Below are positions 15,441 to 24,952 of a stretch of 64,000 nt of DNA, piece after piece. The translations under genes were made by a program, and so were the position numbers. A model generated the notes under the pieces. The model did not search any database. It was given only the letters and a program-made list of their open reading frames with translations, and was not told the DNA's origin. The DNA is from Candidatus Bathyarchaeum sp. Its GTDB lineage: Archaea > Thermoproteota > Bathyarchaeia > Bathyarchaeales > Bathyarchaeaceae. Location: the NCBI GenBank assembly GCA_026014565.1, contig JAOZIB010000001.1, forward strand, positions 1 to 64,000. Reading direction: 5' to 3'. The stretch's first letter is position 1. Each line of letters starts with the position of its first letter.

Positions 15441-16736
15441 TTAGCTACCTCCTTGTTGACCTAGCTGTAATGTTACAAGTCTTGAAGTGCCACTAGCTCC
15501 AAATTCACTACGATAAACTGTTGGCTGATAGTACATAAGAAGAGCCAAAGCAGTAACTCTGACATCAGGAATTCGTGTAAGACCTATTGCAGTAAATGCC
15601 CCACGACTCTGTTGCTTAAAAGTTGCACCTGCAACATAACCATTTTTGGGGTCAAACACTGTAGCACTATCAGAACGTTCAAGATTGTAATCGGCTTCTA
15701 TGTCGTCAGTTAATGCCCGTGATGCTGTTTGAGCTAAAGCAGGATAAATACCGTAATAATTACATTTTTCAAGTGCGTCAGAAGACAACTGGACAACACC
15801 TACATCATCCTTGATATTACGGTCATCATAAACGTAATCAAGACCGCCTAATCCTTGAAGAAAAGCTCTAACTCCAGCTTGCCCAAGCTGGTTCATTCCA
15901 TAGATGCCCCATCCATTACTGCTTGAGAAATAATCAGTGTTACTAACATAATAACAAGGATAACCTACAATGCTGGCCCAAGTCCAGTTATAATTACTAA
16001 CTCTTTGACCTAGAAAATAGAAGTAACGAGCATAACCACCAGAATACATATGTGCGTAAGTTGAAGGAATGGGTACACATTCCCCAAAAGTGTTTATGAC
16101 GACAGCATTTTCTAAACGCTCTGCATCATCAGTTGTGAGCAAGTTACCAGTTAAAAGCAATTCTAACTCTAAGGTGCTATTCACAAGAACAGTAGTTGCA
16201 AAATAAGGTGAAAGCAGGTCATAAAAATCTGCAGCCAGACTTTGACCAGTATAACCTGTAATCCACCACCCATTTGCGTCCTCACAATTCAAGATATAAA
16301 GCGTAATGCTTTCTCCGTTACTTTCACCTACTTTTTGTGGATCTTCAATGAAAGTAACATCAGGAGAAGAAACCATAACCGATGCAGAATCAGAATCTGC
16401 TCCAAAAAGACTGTTAGAAATAGTATTACTCAATTGGTAAGTTACTACACCAAAATCTTCAGAAAGGTCGTAAACAGTCAAATTATAAACTACATTAACA
16501 GGCAAAGAAGCAGACAAAGCTTTTTGCAGAGCACTCCATGAAACATCATCATCCTCATTAAAGACAGTTGCACTTAGCACGCCTTTAGCATCTAAGGTTT
16601 CAAGGGTAGATTGAGCTAATCCATCAAGATTGGTGCCAAAAGCTTCTGTTGCTGAAGGTAAAACAGCAAACTGAGTCGCAATAGTAAAGGATGTTAAGAG
16701 TATCATAATTACAAACAAAACTTCTACTGTTCGCAT
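15441..16736 (-). CDS. Pilin-like subunit of the pilus operon (about 431 aa)
   Basis: The N terminus MRTVEVLFVIMILLTSFTIA is a short basic start followed directly by a hydrophobic helix with an early glutamate, as in pseudopilins. The rest is a long extracellular beta-rich region with many Tyr, Ser and Asn residues and a few cysteines; no named domain is recognised. The ATG at 16736 is chosen over the TTG one codon earlier. It begins 17 nt after the TAG of the preceding gene. A structural or minor-subunit role in the pilus is inferred from position and N terminus. Confidence 0.7.
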   Translation of the reverse strand: MRTVEVLFVIMILLTSFTIATQFAVLPSATEAFGTNLDGLAQSTLETLDAKGVLSATVFNEDDDVSWSALQKALSASLPVNVVYNLTVYDLSEDFGVVTYQLSNTISNSLFGADSDSASVMVSSPDVTFIEDPQKVGESNGESITLYILNCEDANGWWITGYTGQSLAADFYDLLSPYFATTVLVNSTLELELLLTGNLLTTDDAERLENAVVINTFGECVPIPSTYAHMYSGGYARYFYFLGQRVSNYNWTWASIVGYPCYYVSNTDYFSSSNGWGIYGMNQLGQAGVRAFLQGLGGLDYVYDDRNIKDDVGVVQLSSDALEKCNYYGIYPALAQTASRALTDDIEADYNLERSDSATVFDPKNGYVAGATFKQQSRGAFTAIGLTRIPDVRVTALALLMYYQPTVYRSEFGASGTSRLVTLQLGQQGGS

Positions 16737-16753
16737 CAACGCTCATTCATCAC

Positions 16754-17962
16754 CTAGTTCCCCAACTTCCACACAGAAACTTTCACCTGATAGGAGATAT
16801 CATCAATAGTAACTTGCCTAATTTCAGTGGCAACAAAATTGTAATCCTTAGAACCAAATTCACTTTTGAACATTGCAGGAACACCAACAGTGCCAACACC
16901 CCAAGGAACAATAACGCTTCCAACTTTGTTGGTGTCTTTTACATATGAAATAACTAGAATTCCCACTTCATCTTCCGGAATGTCCAACGTAAAATAGGGT
17001 TGACTTTCACCATAATTCAAAGGTCCAGTTGGACAAACAACTTCAACTTCTTGAAAATGAAAATCAGAAGTCAAAACAAAGAAACTAGCATCACAATGCA
17101 CAATATCAGTTATACTGTCATCTTTGAATATGTCCCAAGCATGCGCAATTATTACTTCTCCAGTTTCATAATCTTCGATCAAGGGAACAACAAATGGAAG
17201 ATTACCCACAAGAGCATCTTGAGCATAGTATCCAACACCTGTAACGCCACCTAATTCAGCATAAACAACAAAAGAAAATGCATCATCAGAAAGAATTGAT
17301 GTAAAATCCAAAATAGCTTCACCATAAGGATTCGTCTGAACAACTCCCAGATCAGGTGGAGGTATTATTTCGCCATCTCCAGCAATGTGAAAAATATAAT
17401 ATTTCAAAGTGGCTCCACTTAAAGGCAAACTTAATCCAGTAACGTTAACTTTAAGGGAAACATAAGACTCAGAAAGTTTCTCAATATTAACATTCAAAGT
17501 TGGTGTAATGTCAATACTAAAATCATACTCACCAGTTAAGCCTAAAAAGTCTGAAACTTCTTCATGGGTAAGACATTCACCGACTGAAGTGTAAACGCCA
17601 CTACCAAAACCAGCAGTAAGATTGTTATAATAAGCACCAGGCCCCTTTGGATATTCAATTAAATCATTTTCATGAGTCTGTAGTCGCATTACAGAATATG
17701 GACTTAGTGTGTACCCGCTGGCATCAGGGTCTTGAAGACCAAAACCTAACACATCATCATCTGTTTCGCCCCAATCGACAGGGCTTCCGGGGGACAAACA
17801 AATGCTGTTCATGACATCAACTGCTTTGTTGGCTATTTGACGGTTAGTGTCATATTCTAGTGCTTGAGCAAATAAGCCGTTAAAGGTCATCATTGTTAAC
17901 AACATAGCAGTTAGAAGAATTGTTACTGCAATTATGTGGTCTATCGTCGCGCCGCTAGCCAT
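16754..17962 (-). CDS. Pilin-like subunit of the pilus operon (402 aa)
   Basis: The N terminus MASGATIDHIIAVTILLTAM is a single membrane helix with an acidic residue near its start, similar to the neighbouring subunits. Residues from about 60 on form an extracellular beta-rich domain with Ig-like strands (LSESYVSLKVNVTGLSLPLS). No enzyme motif is seen. The ATG at 17962 touches the TAA of the upstream gene (17963), indicating translational coupling. The gene ends in TAG, followed within 20 nt by the next start. Confidence 0.7.
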   Translation of the reverse strand: MASGATIDHIIAVTILLTAMLLTMMTFNGLFAQALEYDTNRQIANKAVDVMNSICLSPGSPVDWGETDDDVLGFGLQDPDASGYTLSPYSVMRLQTHENDLIEYPKGPGAYYNNLTAGFGSGVYTSVGECLTHEEVSDFLGLTGEYDFSIDITPTLNVNIEKLSESYVSLKVNVTGLSLPLSGATLKYYIFHIAGDGEIIPPPDLGVVQTNPYGEAILDFTSILSDDAFSFVVYAELGGVTGVGYYAQDALVGNLPFVVPLIEDYETGEVIIAHAWDIFKDDSITDIVHCDASFFVLTSDFHFQEVEVVCPTGPLNYGESQPYFTLDIPEDEVGILVISYVKDTNKVGSVIVPWGVGTVGVPAMFKSEFGSKDYNFVATEIRQVTIDDISYQVKVSVWKLGN

Positions 17963-18445
17963 TTAGCTACCTCCAAACGAAAACACAATTGTGTGGTCAG
18001 CATCATCTAGTTTTTGAACCATAATCGATGCATCAACAGAAGTACTTCTGAAACTTGAGTCAACCCATTGCACATTTGTACCTAATACAGCTGACGCAGT
18101 AACTGTGTTACCGACATCATCCAAAGTCAAAAATGCGGTGAAAACTTTAGCAGACCCATCTCCAGGATCATAAAGTGAACCTTCTACTGTGTATGGATAA
18201 AACGCAACGGTTACAGGAACAGGAGATTCTTGAGTAACTGTTCCAGTTAAGATTTCTTCACTGTTTACTGACAAATATAACTGCTGAATTGTACTAGCCA
18301 TATGATCAGCAACATCCTGCAATTCTATTCTGAGTTGAGCTTCTTGAGTTTCAGTAGTAATTCTGTTTGCAACTAACGGAAACACTATAACCGTAGAAAA
18401 CAACAGCGGAATCATGATAACATACTCAATTGTTATATTAACCAA
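17963..18445 (-). CDS. TadE-like pseudopilin subunit (160 aa)
   Basis: A small subunit whose N terminus, MVNITIEYVIMIPLLFSTVI, closely resembles the TadE/pseudopilin pattern (acidic residue, aromatic, three hydrophobics, proline, then a leucine-rich helix). The rest is a compact beta-rich extracellular domain. TTG at 18445 is the start, about 10 nt after GGGAGG. It is the size of a typical major or minor pilin and is one of two plausible filament-forming subunits in this operon, the other being the gene just upstream. The exact role cannot be read from sequence. Confidence 0.7.
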   Translation of the reverse strand: MVNITIEYVIMIPLLFSTVIVFPLVANRITTETQEAQLRIELQDVADHMASTIQQLYLSVNSEEILTGTVTQESPVPVTVAFYPYTVEGSLYDPGDGSAKVFTAFLTLDDVGNTVTASAVLGTNVQWVDSSFRSTSVDASIMVQKLDDADHTIVFSFGGS

Positions 18446-18472
18446 ACATGAATGCCTCCCAACTCACATGTT

Positions 18473-19378
18473 CTAACTAACTCCAAAGCCAACGGACACC
18501 TCACTCAGATAAAGCTCCAAAACAACATTAGCGTACTTATCCTCTTCAGGAGGAATTACAATAGAAGGAATATCAATCACTTGACGATGAGCAGGAAAGT
18601 TGAAAAAGTCAGAATCAAAACCATACGCAGCATCTGGGAATTCGACCGTAACAGTGATACTAGCAACTCGATTCAAAGTTTTCGCAGTAACGGATTCTCC
18701 AGTCAAAGTTATGGACTGATATAACCTAGGAGACTCCCCGGCAGTCAAAACAGGAAGATACATCCGTACATAACGCGTGTTTGTAGAAGAGTTAATCGAA
18801 GAATACAAAACCCTAATCGCAGGTGCAACAACAACTCGTATGTAATCACCATCAAGCATGGGAACTTGCTCAACCTCAAACACACGAGCAACCGGAGCAG
18901 AAGTGCCAGTCAACGTAAGGGAAGTGTCTTGATTGGGCTCAGGATACAGTTTTACCCAGTAATCATCACTAATAGAAAACTCGTAAGTTGGCATATTAAA
19001 CATAAGAGCCCCAGTTGTGTTTATGAAATCGTGCTTGACGTTATCAGACACCACAGACACATTGTAAGTTATCACACCTGGTTCGAATTCAACATCTCCA
19101 TACTGGGTCGCATAAGTGAGGGTTTCTGTGCGACCTGCAGTCCAAGCTACGTCATCAATCTGAAGCCCAACAGACTGCATCAACTGTTTAGAAGAAGCAT
19201 AGTCGCTTTCAGCGACTCGGGTCCACAAAAAATCATTAGCAAACCCTAACGCAACACTGAGGATGGCAATCATGGCACCAGTCATGATTACTGAAGAGAT
19301 AGCCGGACTAATCGCTAGTTTGTCCGAACCTTTCTTATGCAACTTATTTAGCAACATTGACAGTTTCTCCTTTTTCAT
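18473..19378 (-). CDS. Archaeal pilin-like subunit with class III signal (301 aa)
   Basis: The N terminus MKKEKLSMLLNKLHKKGSDK leads into LAISPAISSVIMTGAMIAIL, matching the ISPAIATIL pattern of archaeal type IV pilins, with cleavage expected before ISPA. A beta-rich extracellular domain of about 240 residues follows. The ATG at 19378 overlaps the end of the platform gene (TAG at 19382-19380) with an internal GGATGAAAA context; longer in-frame starts would read into the platform gene and were rejected. The stop is TAG. It sits directly after the assembly machinery, as major pilins often do. Confidence 0.75.
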   Translation of the reverse strand: MKKEKLSMLLNKLHKKGSDKLAISPAISSVIMTGAMIAILSVALGFANDFLWTRVAESDYASSKQLMQSVGLQIDDVAWTAGRTETLTYATQYGDVEFEPGVITYNVSVVSDNVKHDFINTTGALMFNMPTYEFSISDDYWVKLYPEPNQDTSLTLTGTSAPVARVFEVEQVPMLDGDYIRVVVAPAIRVLYSSINSSTNTRYVRMYLPVLTAGESPRLYQSITLTGESVTAKTLNRVASITVTVEFPDAAYGFDSDFFNFPAHRQVIDIPSIVIPPEEDKYANVVLELYLSEVSVGFGVS

Positions 19379-19379
19379 C

Positions 19380-21086
19380 CTACAATAACATTGGAACAAT
19401 CTTTGATGCAACAATAGCAATGAGCACCAGCAAAGCAGCATGTTTAAAACCAGCAGACAAAGACTCTTCACTGATTTTGCCACAGACCAAGCCAATCAAG
19501 TAACAATGAGTAATTACAGACACAGTAAAAATCAAAGTAAGATAATCCGTATTAGCAGTAGATGTGGAAACTTCAGCACCCATAGCAACAGTGTTTGTAG
19601 TAAACAACAGAGTCATCAGAGTGGTTGCTACCAACAATATTCCACCAAAGTAGGGCATAATCATGTAAGGTCGAATGCTCATTTTCTTCTCTTTTTCAAC
19701 TTCTTGGGTCATATTGTTGAATCGTGCAAGTGATTCAATCATGGAGATTGTACCACCACCTACGTCGACAGCTTCCAACAGCAAGAACATTACAATCTGC
19801 GACATCCAACTCCTGGTTTTTTTCACGAAATCCATGATAACATTTCTCATTGGAATACCCCAACTGATATCCGAAGCCATCTTACGGAGTTCAGGTGAGA
19901 ATGCACCATAGTCTCGTGTTGAAAGATTTTTAATACAAGCTTCGGGAGAAAGCCCAGTCTTACGAGTTTCAGTCATGTCCCTAAGAAAGTTGGACACACC
20001 ACGTTCTATGCTGGCTTTTCTACCTGCAATTTTTTGATGAACAATAGCAGGCGGCACAACAGACACAATCAAAGTTATAGAAACTGCAATGGGCAAATCA
20101 ACAAATCCCTCAAAAGGAGTTGCAACGTATCCAAAGAATCCAGTAAGAAGCAAAAGAATTACAACGCCTACAACCAAAGAAACAACATATACTTTATACG
20201 GCCGCATTTCGCTGATGGGACTTTTTGGTTGCATAGAATGAGACATCCATATGAAAACAACAGATAGCAACGGAGTGAAAACGTAGGTATACATGATTAC
20301 ATTAGCGCCCATGTCCATTCCTGTGCTGTATATGGATTCAACACTGAAGAGGATGTAGAAACAAAGGGACATCAAAACCATTACAATAATGAAGGTTTCA
20401 AGAAGCATTCCCATTCGTTCTGCTGCGGCTTTGACTTGCATGGATCCTGACTTGAAGATTTCTTGGGCTTTTGTTTCAAGGAAGTGAATAACGTCACCTC
20501 CAATGATGACGGTAGAAGCATAACCAGAAAGGAAGTCTCTAAAAATATCCAGTGGGTTGTTTTTTGCTGCTTTTTCAAGAGCACTAAGGGGATCTACTCC
20601 AAAAATTTCTACGTCCCGTATTAGACCTCTAGATTCTTTTCGGGTAGCAGGTAATAATTCAACTTCGGTAAGACGTTTGAAACTCATGTAAGGTGGAATG
20701 CCACCGGATGCCATGACCGTAACGTAGGTTGCTGCGAAGGGCATTTCCCGTTCTAAAGCAGCTGCTCGTTCACTGGCTCGTGAACTAGGTATAATCATGA
20801 ACCCAATCATAACGTAGATGGGCATGGGAACCAGCAAAATTAATGGAACAAATTGGGTAAAGTAAATCAGAACAAGAGAAATAACAGACACGGGCAGGGT
20901 CAGAGTTGCAACCAAAAACATCAATGAAATATAAGTTTCAGGATAGATTTTGATATCTGCTCGAGTTAGGTGCTCTTTGAATTCAAAGATGCCACTTAGG
21001 AATTTGGGGGCGATTCCACCGAAAAGGCGGTAAGAAATGCCCTCAAGTGTTTTTAGCAGTGGCAGAAGCAAGAACCTCCTTTTCAT
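19380..21086 (-). CDS. Type IV pilus/type II secretion platform protein (FlaJ/TadC/GspF-like)
   Basis: A 568-residue polytopic membrane protein with two T2SSF modules, each a cytosolic helical bundle followed by membrane helices (first module about 100-210, second about 340-450), as in archaeal FlaJ-type platform proteins that receive torque from the secretion ATPase. The start at 21086 overlaps the end of the ATPase gene by 44 nt, so the two are translationally coupled. The C terminus has three to four helices. Nothing is missing relative to the family. Confidence 0.9.
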   Translation of the reverse strand: MKRRFLLLPLLKTLEGISYRLFGGIAPKFLSGIFEFKEHLTRADIKIYPETYISLMFLVATLTLPVSVISLVLIYFTQFVPLILLVPMPIYVMIGFMIIPSSRASERAAALEREMPFAATYVTVMASGGIPPYMSFKRLTEVELLPATRKESRGLIRDVEIFGVDPLSALEKAAKNNPLDIFRDFLSGYASTVIIGGDVIHFLETKAQEIFKSGSMQVKAAAERMGMLLETFIIVMVLMSLCFYILFSVESIYSTGMDMGANVIMYTYVFTPLLSVVFIWMSHSMQPKSPISEMRPYKVYVVSLVVGVVILLLLTGFFGYVATPFEGFVDLPIAVSITLIVSVVPPAIVHQKIAGRKASIERGVSNFLRDMTETRKTGLSPEACIKNLSTRDYGAFSPELRKMASDISWGIPMRNVIMDFVKKTRSWMSQIVMFLLLEAVDVGGGTISMIESLARFNNMTQEVEKEKKMSIRPYMIMPYFGGILLVATTLMTLLFTTNTVAMGAEVSTSTANTDYLTLIFTVSVITHCYLIGLVCGKISEESLSAGFKHAALLVLIAIVASKIVPMLL

Positions 21087-22668
21087 AGAATTCTTCAGGT
21101 TTCGCGTTGTATTCTGTGATTACTCCTGCGACGTCTCGGTAACTTCGAATGTTACGGTCACGCATCCACTTCAGAACATTTTCACGTTGTTTGATTTGAT
21201 CAACTAATTCTTTCCAAGTCAAACCTCGGCGTTCACAAATCTGGTTCATCATTATACCAGCTTTGAAGTTCGATTTATGAACGTCACCAACAGCTTTCCA
21301 CGTAAAGGTCTCTCGATAATCTTCGTAATCTGCGATTTCATTAACGTTGAGCACTCGTCGATAGGCAGTCATTTCACCAGTTTTTGATTGAGGTAAGTGT
21401 ACTCGTTGGATGGATACAACAATGTTCATCAGGGGCATGTATGAAGGGGCAATGTCCATTGGCTTTTGGATTAAACGTTTAACAGCAGATTCAACCGAGT
21501 CGGCGTGCATTGTCGCCATACCACCATGGCCTGTTGCCAAAGCCTGGAACAATGTATATGCTTCGCTACCTCGAATCTCACCGACCATGATCAAGTCAGG
21601 GCGGTGTCTCATGGAGGTTTTGACCAGATCGAAAAGGGTTACTTCTCCAGTGAGGTTTTCTCCTAGGCCGTAACTTCTCCTTGCAATAAGCGATACCCAG
21701 TTCTCATGGGGCAGGTTCAATTCCGCAGTCTCTTCAATGGTGATTACTTTACTTCCTGGTTTGAGCAAACAAGCAACCGCGTTAAGGAAAGTGGTTTTTC
21801 CGGATGCTGTTCCACCCAAAACCATCAAAGAGGCACGGTTTTCGAGACAGGTCCAGAAATAAGCAGCCATTTCCTCGGACAAAGTCCCCAGATTTATTAG
21901 GTCGATGATCGAGTATGGGTCGTCTCGGAATTTTCGGATTGTGAATGCTGTTCCGAAGGGTGTAATTTCGCGTCGATAACATACAGCGAGCCTGTGTTTT
22001 CCAGGCAAAGAAGCATCCACAATTGGGAATGCTGAACTGACGTGTTTTCCAGCCATGTGAACTAGTTTTACTACGGCGTCGTCTACTTCTTGGTCGTTGT
22101 GAAAAACTAGGTTAGTTTCAAGGTTTTCGTATCGACGGTGCCAGATGTATACAGGTTTTTCAACACCGTCACAGGAAATGTCTTCGATGTTTGGGTCTCG
22201 CATCAAAGCGTCGATTCTACCAAAACCAACCAAATTTCTTTGAGCGTGATAAAGGATTTTTGACCATGAAACGTCAGGTAACCAACCTAAACTGATTCGG
22301 TATTTGCCGACAATTTTTTCAGCTTCATTAACGAAAAAATGTCGGGGGTCTTCAATTTCTGCTTTGGGGGAAGCAATTTCGGCTAGAAGAATTTCTAATA
22401 TGCGGTCGTAAATATTCCTCTCAAGTATGTCAAGACGCAATTCGTCTAGAATGTATTTATACTCCCCAGTTACAGGGTTTTTTGCAATGGCAGCATGGGC
22501 AAAAGGTTCGTAAAGTGGATACCGTTCAACAATTCGGTACCCTTTAGGTAAAGGCTTAGGAGGGGGCGCAGGAGGTGATGCTTTCACTGTTGGTGTTTTC
22601 TTGAAGATCTTAGCAGGTGACTTTAATGCTGCTGAGATTCTCTTGTTAAAACTCTTAATCCTCTGCAT
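21043..22668 (-). CDS. Type II/IV secretion system ATPase (FlaI/TadA/GspE superfamily)
   Basis: A 541-residue hexameric motor that powers pilus assembly at the inner face of the membrane. Visible motifs are Walker A GGTASGKT (285-292), the Asp box ITIEETAEL (309-317), Walker B DLIMVGEIRG (358-367) and the His box GHGGMATMHADS (380-391). The N terminus carries a basic stretch and a Pro-rich linker (about 25-42). It is the first gene of the operon; ATG at 22668. No FlaH, FlaF/G or flagellin-like gene is present, so this is a pilus-type system and not an archaellum. Confidence 0.93.
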   Translation of the reverse strand: MQRIKSFNKRISAALKSPAKIFKKTPTVKASPPAPPPKPLPKGYRIVERYPLYEPFAHAAIAKNPVTGEYKYILDELRLDILERNIYDRILEILLAEIASPKAEIEDPRHFFVNEAEKIVGKYRISLGWLPDVSWSKILYHAQRNLVGFGRIDALMRDPNIEDISCDGVEKPVYIWHRRYENLETNLVFHNDQEVDDAVVKLVHMAGKHVSSAFPIVDASLPGKHRLAVCYRREITPFGTAFTIRKFRDDPYSIIDLINLGTLSEEMAAYFWTCLENRASLMVLGGTASGKTTFLNAVACLLKPGSKVITIEETAELNLPHENWVSLIARRSYGLGENLTGEVTLFDLVKTSMRHRPDLIMVGEIRGSEAYTLFQALATGHGGMATMHADSVESAVKRLIQKPMDIAPSYMPLMNIVVSIQRVHLPQSKTGEMTAYRRVLNVNEIADYEDYRETFTWKAVGDVHKSNFKAGIMMNQICERRGLTWKELVDQIKQRENVLKWMRDRNIRSYRDVAGVITEYNAKPEEFYEKEVLASATAKNT

Positions 22669-23005
22669 CGGATTCGCCTATACTTAAAAAATCATAGCCC
22701 AGTATTAAATCTTATGTCTTACTAAAGCATAGTAGTGATAAATTATCATAGTAATTAAACAAAAAACATAATTCAAACAAAGTATTAAACAATACAAAAT
22801 AAATATAAATAGTGCAAATTCAAAGCTAAATTTAAAAATGTTTTCTTCAGTTTCCGAAACGGAAGAAAAACAACAATATGAAAATAAGAAAAGGCAAGTT
22901 TTTCATTTGTGTAGCAAATTTATAAACGCTACAATCATTTTTTATGTAAAAACACCTTGAGAAAAAAGCATCAGTATTTTTCTTGAGGGGGTATGAGGGA
23001 TAGGT
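22669..23005. other. Divergent promoter region between the pilus operon and an ABC exporter
   Basis: No gene is seen. The region is very AT-rich. A plus-strand AATATAAATAG lies near 22800-22810 and TTTATAAACG near 22918-22927. GAGGGATAG ending at 23004 is the ribosome-binding site of the exporter ATPase. The minus-strand promoter of the pilus operon should lie within the first 100 nt, but no single box stands out. Confidence 0.4.
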
Positions 23006-24085
23006 TTGACCAATAACAACAGTGACGAAGCGTTCAGCATTCATACAGCTAATCTAACTAAACGTTTCTCAAAAAAAAGACATAAACACTTTTTTGGGTT
23101 TTTACGAAAGAACAAATCAAGCAAGGAACATAATGAAAGCAGTAACGTTACTGTTGCTTTGAATGGCATTGATTTGGCGATTCGTCCAGGAGAGTTGTTT
23201 GGACTTTTGGGTCCGAATGGTTCAGGAAAGACTACTACGATTAAGTGTCTATCTACTATTTTGATCCCGGATGAGGGCACAGTTACGGTTAACGGTTTTG
23301 ACGTTCAGAAAGAGACATCATTGGTTCGTGCCAGTTTGGGGATGGTTGTTGGGGGGGAACGGACATTGTATTGGAAGCTTACGGCTCGGGATAATTTGTT
23401 GTTTTTTGCTTCGTTGTACAAGATGAAAAAAAGCTATGCCAAGAAAAGAGTTAACGAACTTTTAGAGACCTTTGAATTGTCGGACCGGGCAGATGAAAGA
23501 CTGGAAGATTACAGTACCGGTATGCGGCAAAAGGTTACGATTGCGCGGGCGTTGTTACATGACCCTCCGATTTTGTTGTTGGATGAGCCGACGTTGGGTT
23601 TAGATCCTGGGTTTTCACGTCAGCTTCGTAAACAGATCAAGTCCCTTTCAGAAGAGCAAGGAAAAACGGTTCTATTGACCACCCATTACATGGCTGAGGC
23701 GGATCAGTTGTGTGATCGGGTTGCGTTCATAAACAAGGGTAACATCGTTGCAGTTGATACTCCCAGCAGACTCAAGGCAAGGGTAAAAGAGAAAGAAGTT
23801 GTCGAAGTTTCAGTTTACAGTCCTCCAGCAGATGTTGAAGGCTATGTTCGTTCGTTGTTGCCGGACTCAGAGGTTGTCAAGTTTATTGCAGGCAACGAAG
23901 CGGAGGGTTGTCCTTCAAGAATCAAGGTAATAGGGGGAACCGCGGAAGATCACATCGGAACAATTATTGATGGTCTTCGTAAACGGGGGGTTCGTATTGG
24001 GGGGTTGAATGTTGGAGTGCCTACATTGGAAGATGTTTTTATCAAGTTAACGGGGACAAAACTTTCGGAGGGACAATGCCAATAG
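23006..24085 (+). CDS. ABC-2 type exporter ATP-binding protein (DrrA-like)
   Basis: A 359-residue ATPase of an ABC-2 (drug or polysaccharide-type) exporter. It has Walker A LLGPNGSGKTTTIK, signature STGMRQK, Walker B ILLLDEPTLGLD and switch histidine LLTTHYMAEA, then the C-terminal DrrA-type domain ending in PTLEDVFIKLTGT. An unusual Lys/His-rich insertion (about residues 18-45) precedes the first strand. TTG at 23006 follows GAGGG. The gene ends in TAG immediately followed by the ATG of the permease, and a second permease comes next, so the transporter is probably ATPase plus a permease heterodimer. The substrate is unknown. Confidence 0.92.
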   Translation: MTNNNSDEAFSIHTANLTKRFSKKRHKHFFGFLRKNKSSKEHNESSNVTVALNGIDLAIRPGELFGLLGPNGSGKTTTIKCLSTILIPDEGTVTVNGFDVQKETSLVRASLGMVVGGERTLYWKLTARDNLLFFASLYKMKKSYAKKRVNELLETFELSDRADERLEDYSTGMRQKVTIARALLHDPPILLLDEPTLGLDPGFSRQLRKQIKSLSEEQGKTVLLTTHYMAEADQLCDRVAFINKGNIVAVDTPSRLKARVKEKEVVEVSVYSPPADVEGYVRSLLPDSEVVKFIAGNEAEGCPSRIKVIGGTAEDHIGTIIDGLRKRGVRIGGLNVGVPTLEDVFIKLTGTKLSEGQCQ

Positions 24086-24940
24086 ATGACGCAAACGGTC
24101 TATGAGAGTTCACCCTTGCAAAGTAACTTGTTTGTTGTCTGGAACGAGCTCAAAAAAAACATGAAGTTCCTGACAGCATATCCAGTAATTTTTGTGTTCT
24201 GGGCAGTTTTTCCGATTTTTTGGTTTATTCCCTTTATTTTGCAAGGACAGGCTTTTGTTGGCGGTTTGGAAAGCCCAAGTTTTGGGTTGGTTGCAGGCAC
24301 TGAAGAGTATATTCCATTTATTGTTATTGGCGCCATTTTGAACAGTTACGTGAATACGTTGCTGTATGGCGTGGGAGAAAGCATCAGGCGAGAAGCCCTG
24401 CAAGGAACCCTAGATTACGTGTTTGCGGCGCCAACTAACAAGGTCTTTGTGTTAATTGGAAAAGCCATAAGTGAAAGCGTATCCAGCACCATTTTTGCAG
24501 CGAGTCAGCTTATTTTGTCAGTGGTTTTGTTTGGGTTGAATCTTACCTTTGGAGTGGTGCTTCCAGTGTTTTTCATTGTTATTTTGTTGATTGCGGGCTT
24601 GTATGGTTTGTCCTTGGTTTTGGCTGCGGTTTCCCTTATGTACAAACAGTCCCACGACGTTTCCGAAACCATCGGTTACATTTTTTATGTGTTTTCTCCG
24701 GTACGGTATCCCATTGAAAGTTTGCCAAGTTGGGCGCAGGTTATTGGTAAACTTATTCCTCTCACGTATGCTTTGATTATTGTAAGGGGCATTGTGTTGA
24801 TGGGGACACCGTTGTCTGAAATGTATTTTGAGGTTTTAATGCTGCTAATTATTGACGCGGTGTTGATTTTTGCTGGTTTTTACATGTTCAATTGGATGGA
24901 AAATAAAACAAAAAGGTCTGGAACAATCAGCCACTTTTAG
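24086..24940 (+). CDS. ABC-2 type transporter permease (first)
   Basis: A 284-residue membrane protein with about six helices and the ABC-2 permease layout: cytosolic N-terminal amphipathic segment, early re-entrant helix, and the conserved coupling region near SIRREALQGTLDYVFAAP before helix 3. The SPVRYPIESLPSWAQ loop before the last helices is typical of DrrB-like permeases. The ATG directly follows the ATPase stop codon (24083-24085). It probably pairs with the next permease. Confidence 0.9.
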   Translation: MTQTVYESSPLQSNLFVVWNELKKNMKFLTAYPVIFVFWAVFPIFWFIPFILQGQAFVGGLESPSFGLVAGTEEYIPFIVIGAILNSYVNTLLYGVGESIRREALQGTLDYVFAAPTNKVFVLIGKAISESVSSTIFAASQLILSVVLFGLNLTFGVVLPVFFIVILLIAGLYGLSLVLAAVSLMYKQSHDVSETIGYIFYVFSPVRYPIESLPSWAQVIGKLIPLTYALIIVRGIVLMGTPLSEMYFEVLMLLIIDAVLIFAGFYMFNWMENKTKRSGTISHF

Positions 24941-24952
24941 GGGACCAACAAT

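Noticed and set aside
13462-22668. Archaellum operon
   Set aside because: No archaellin, FlaH, FlaF or FlaG is present; the machinery and small TadE-like subunit point to a pilus.
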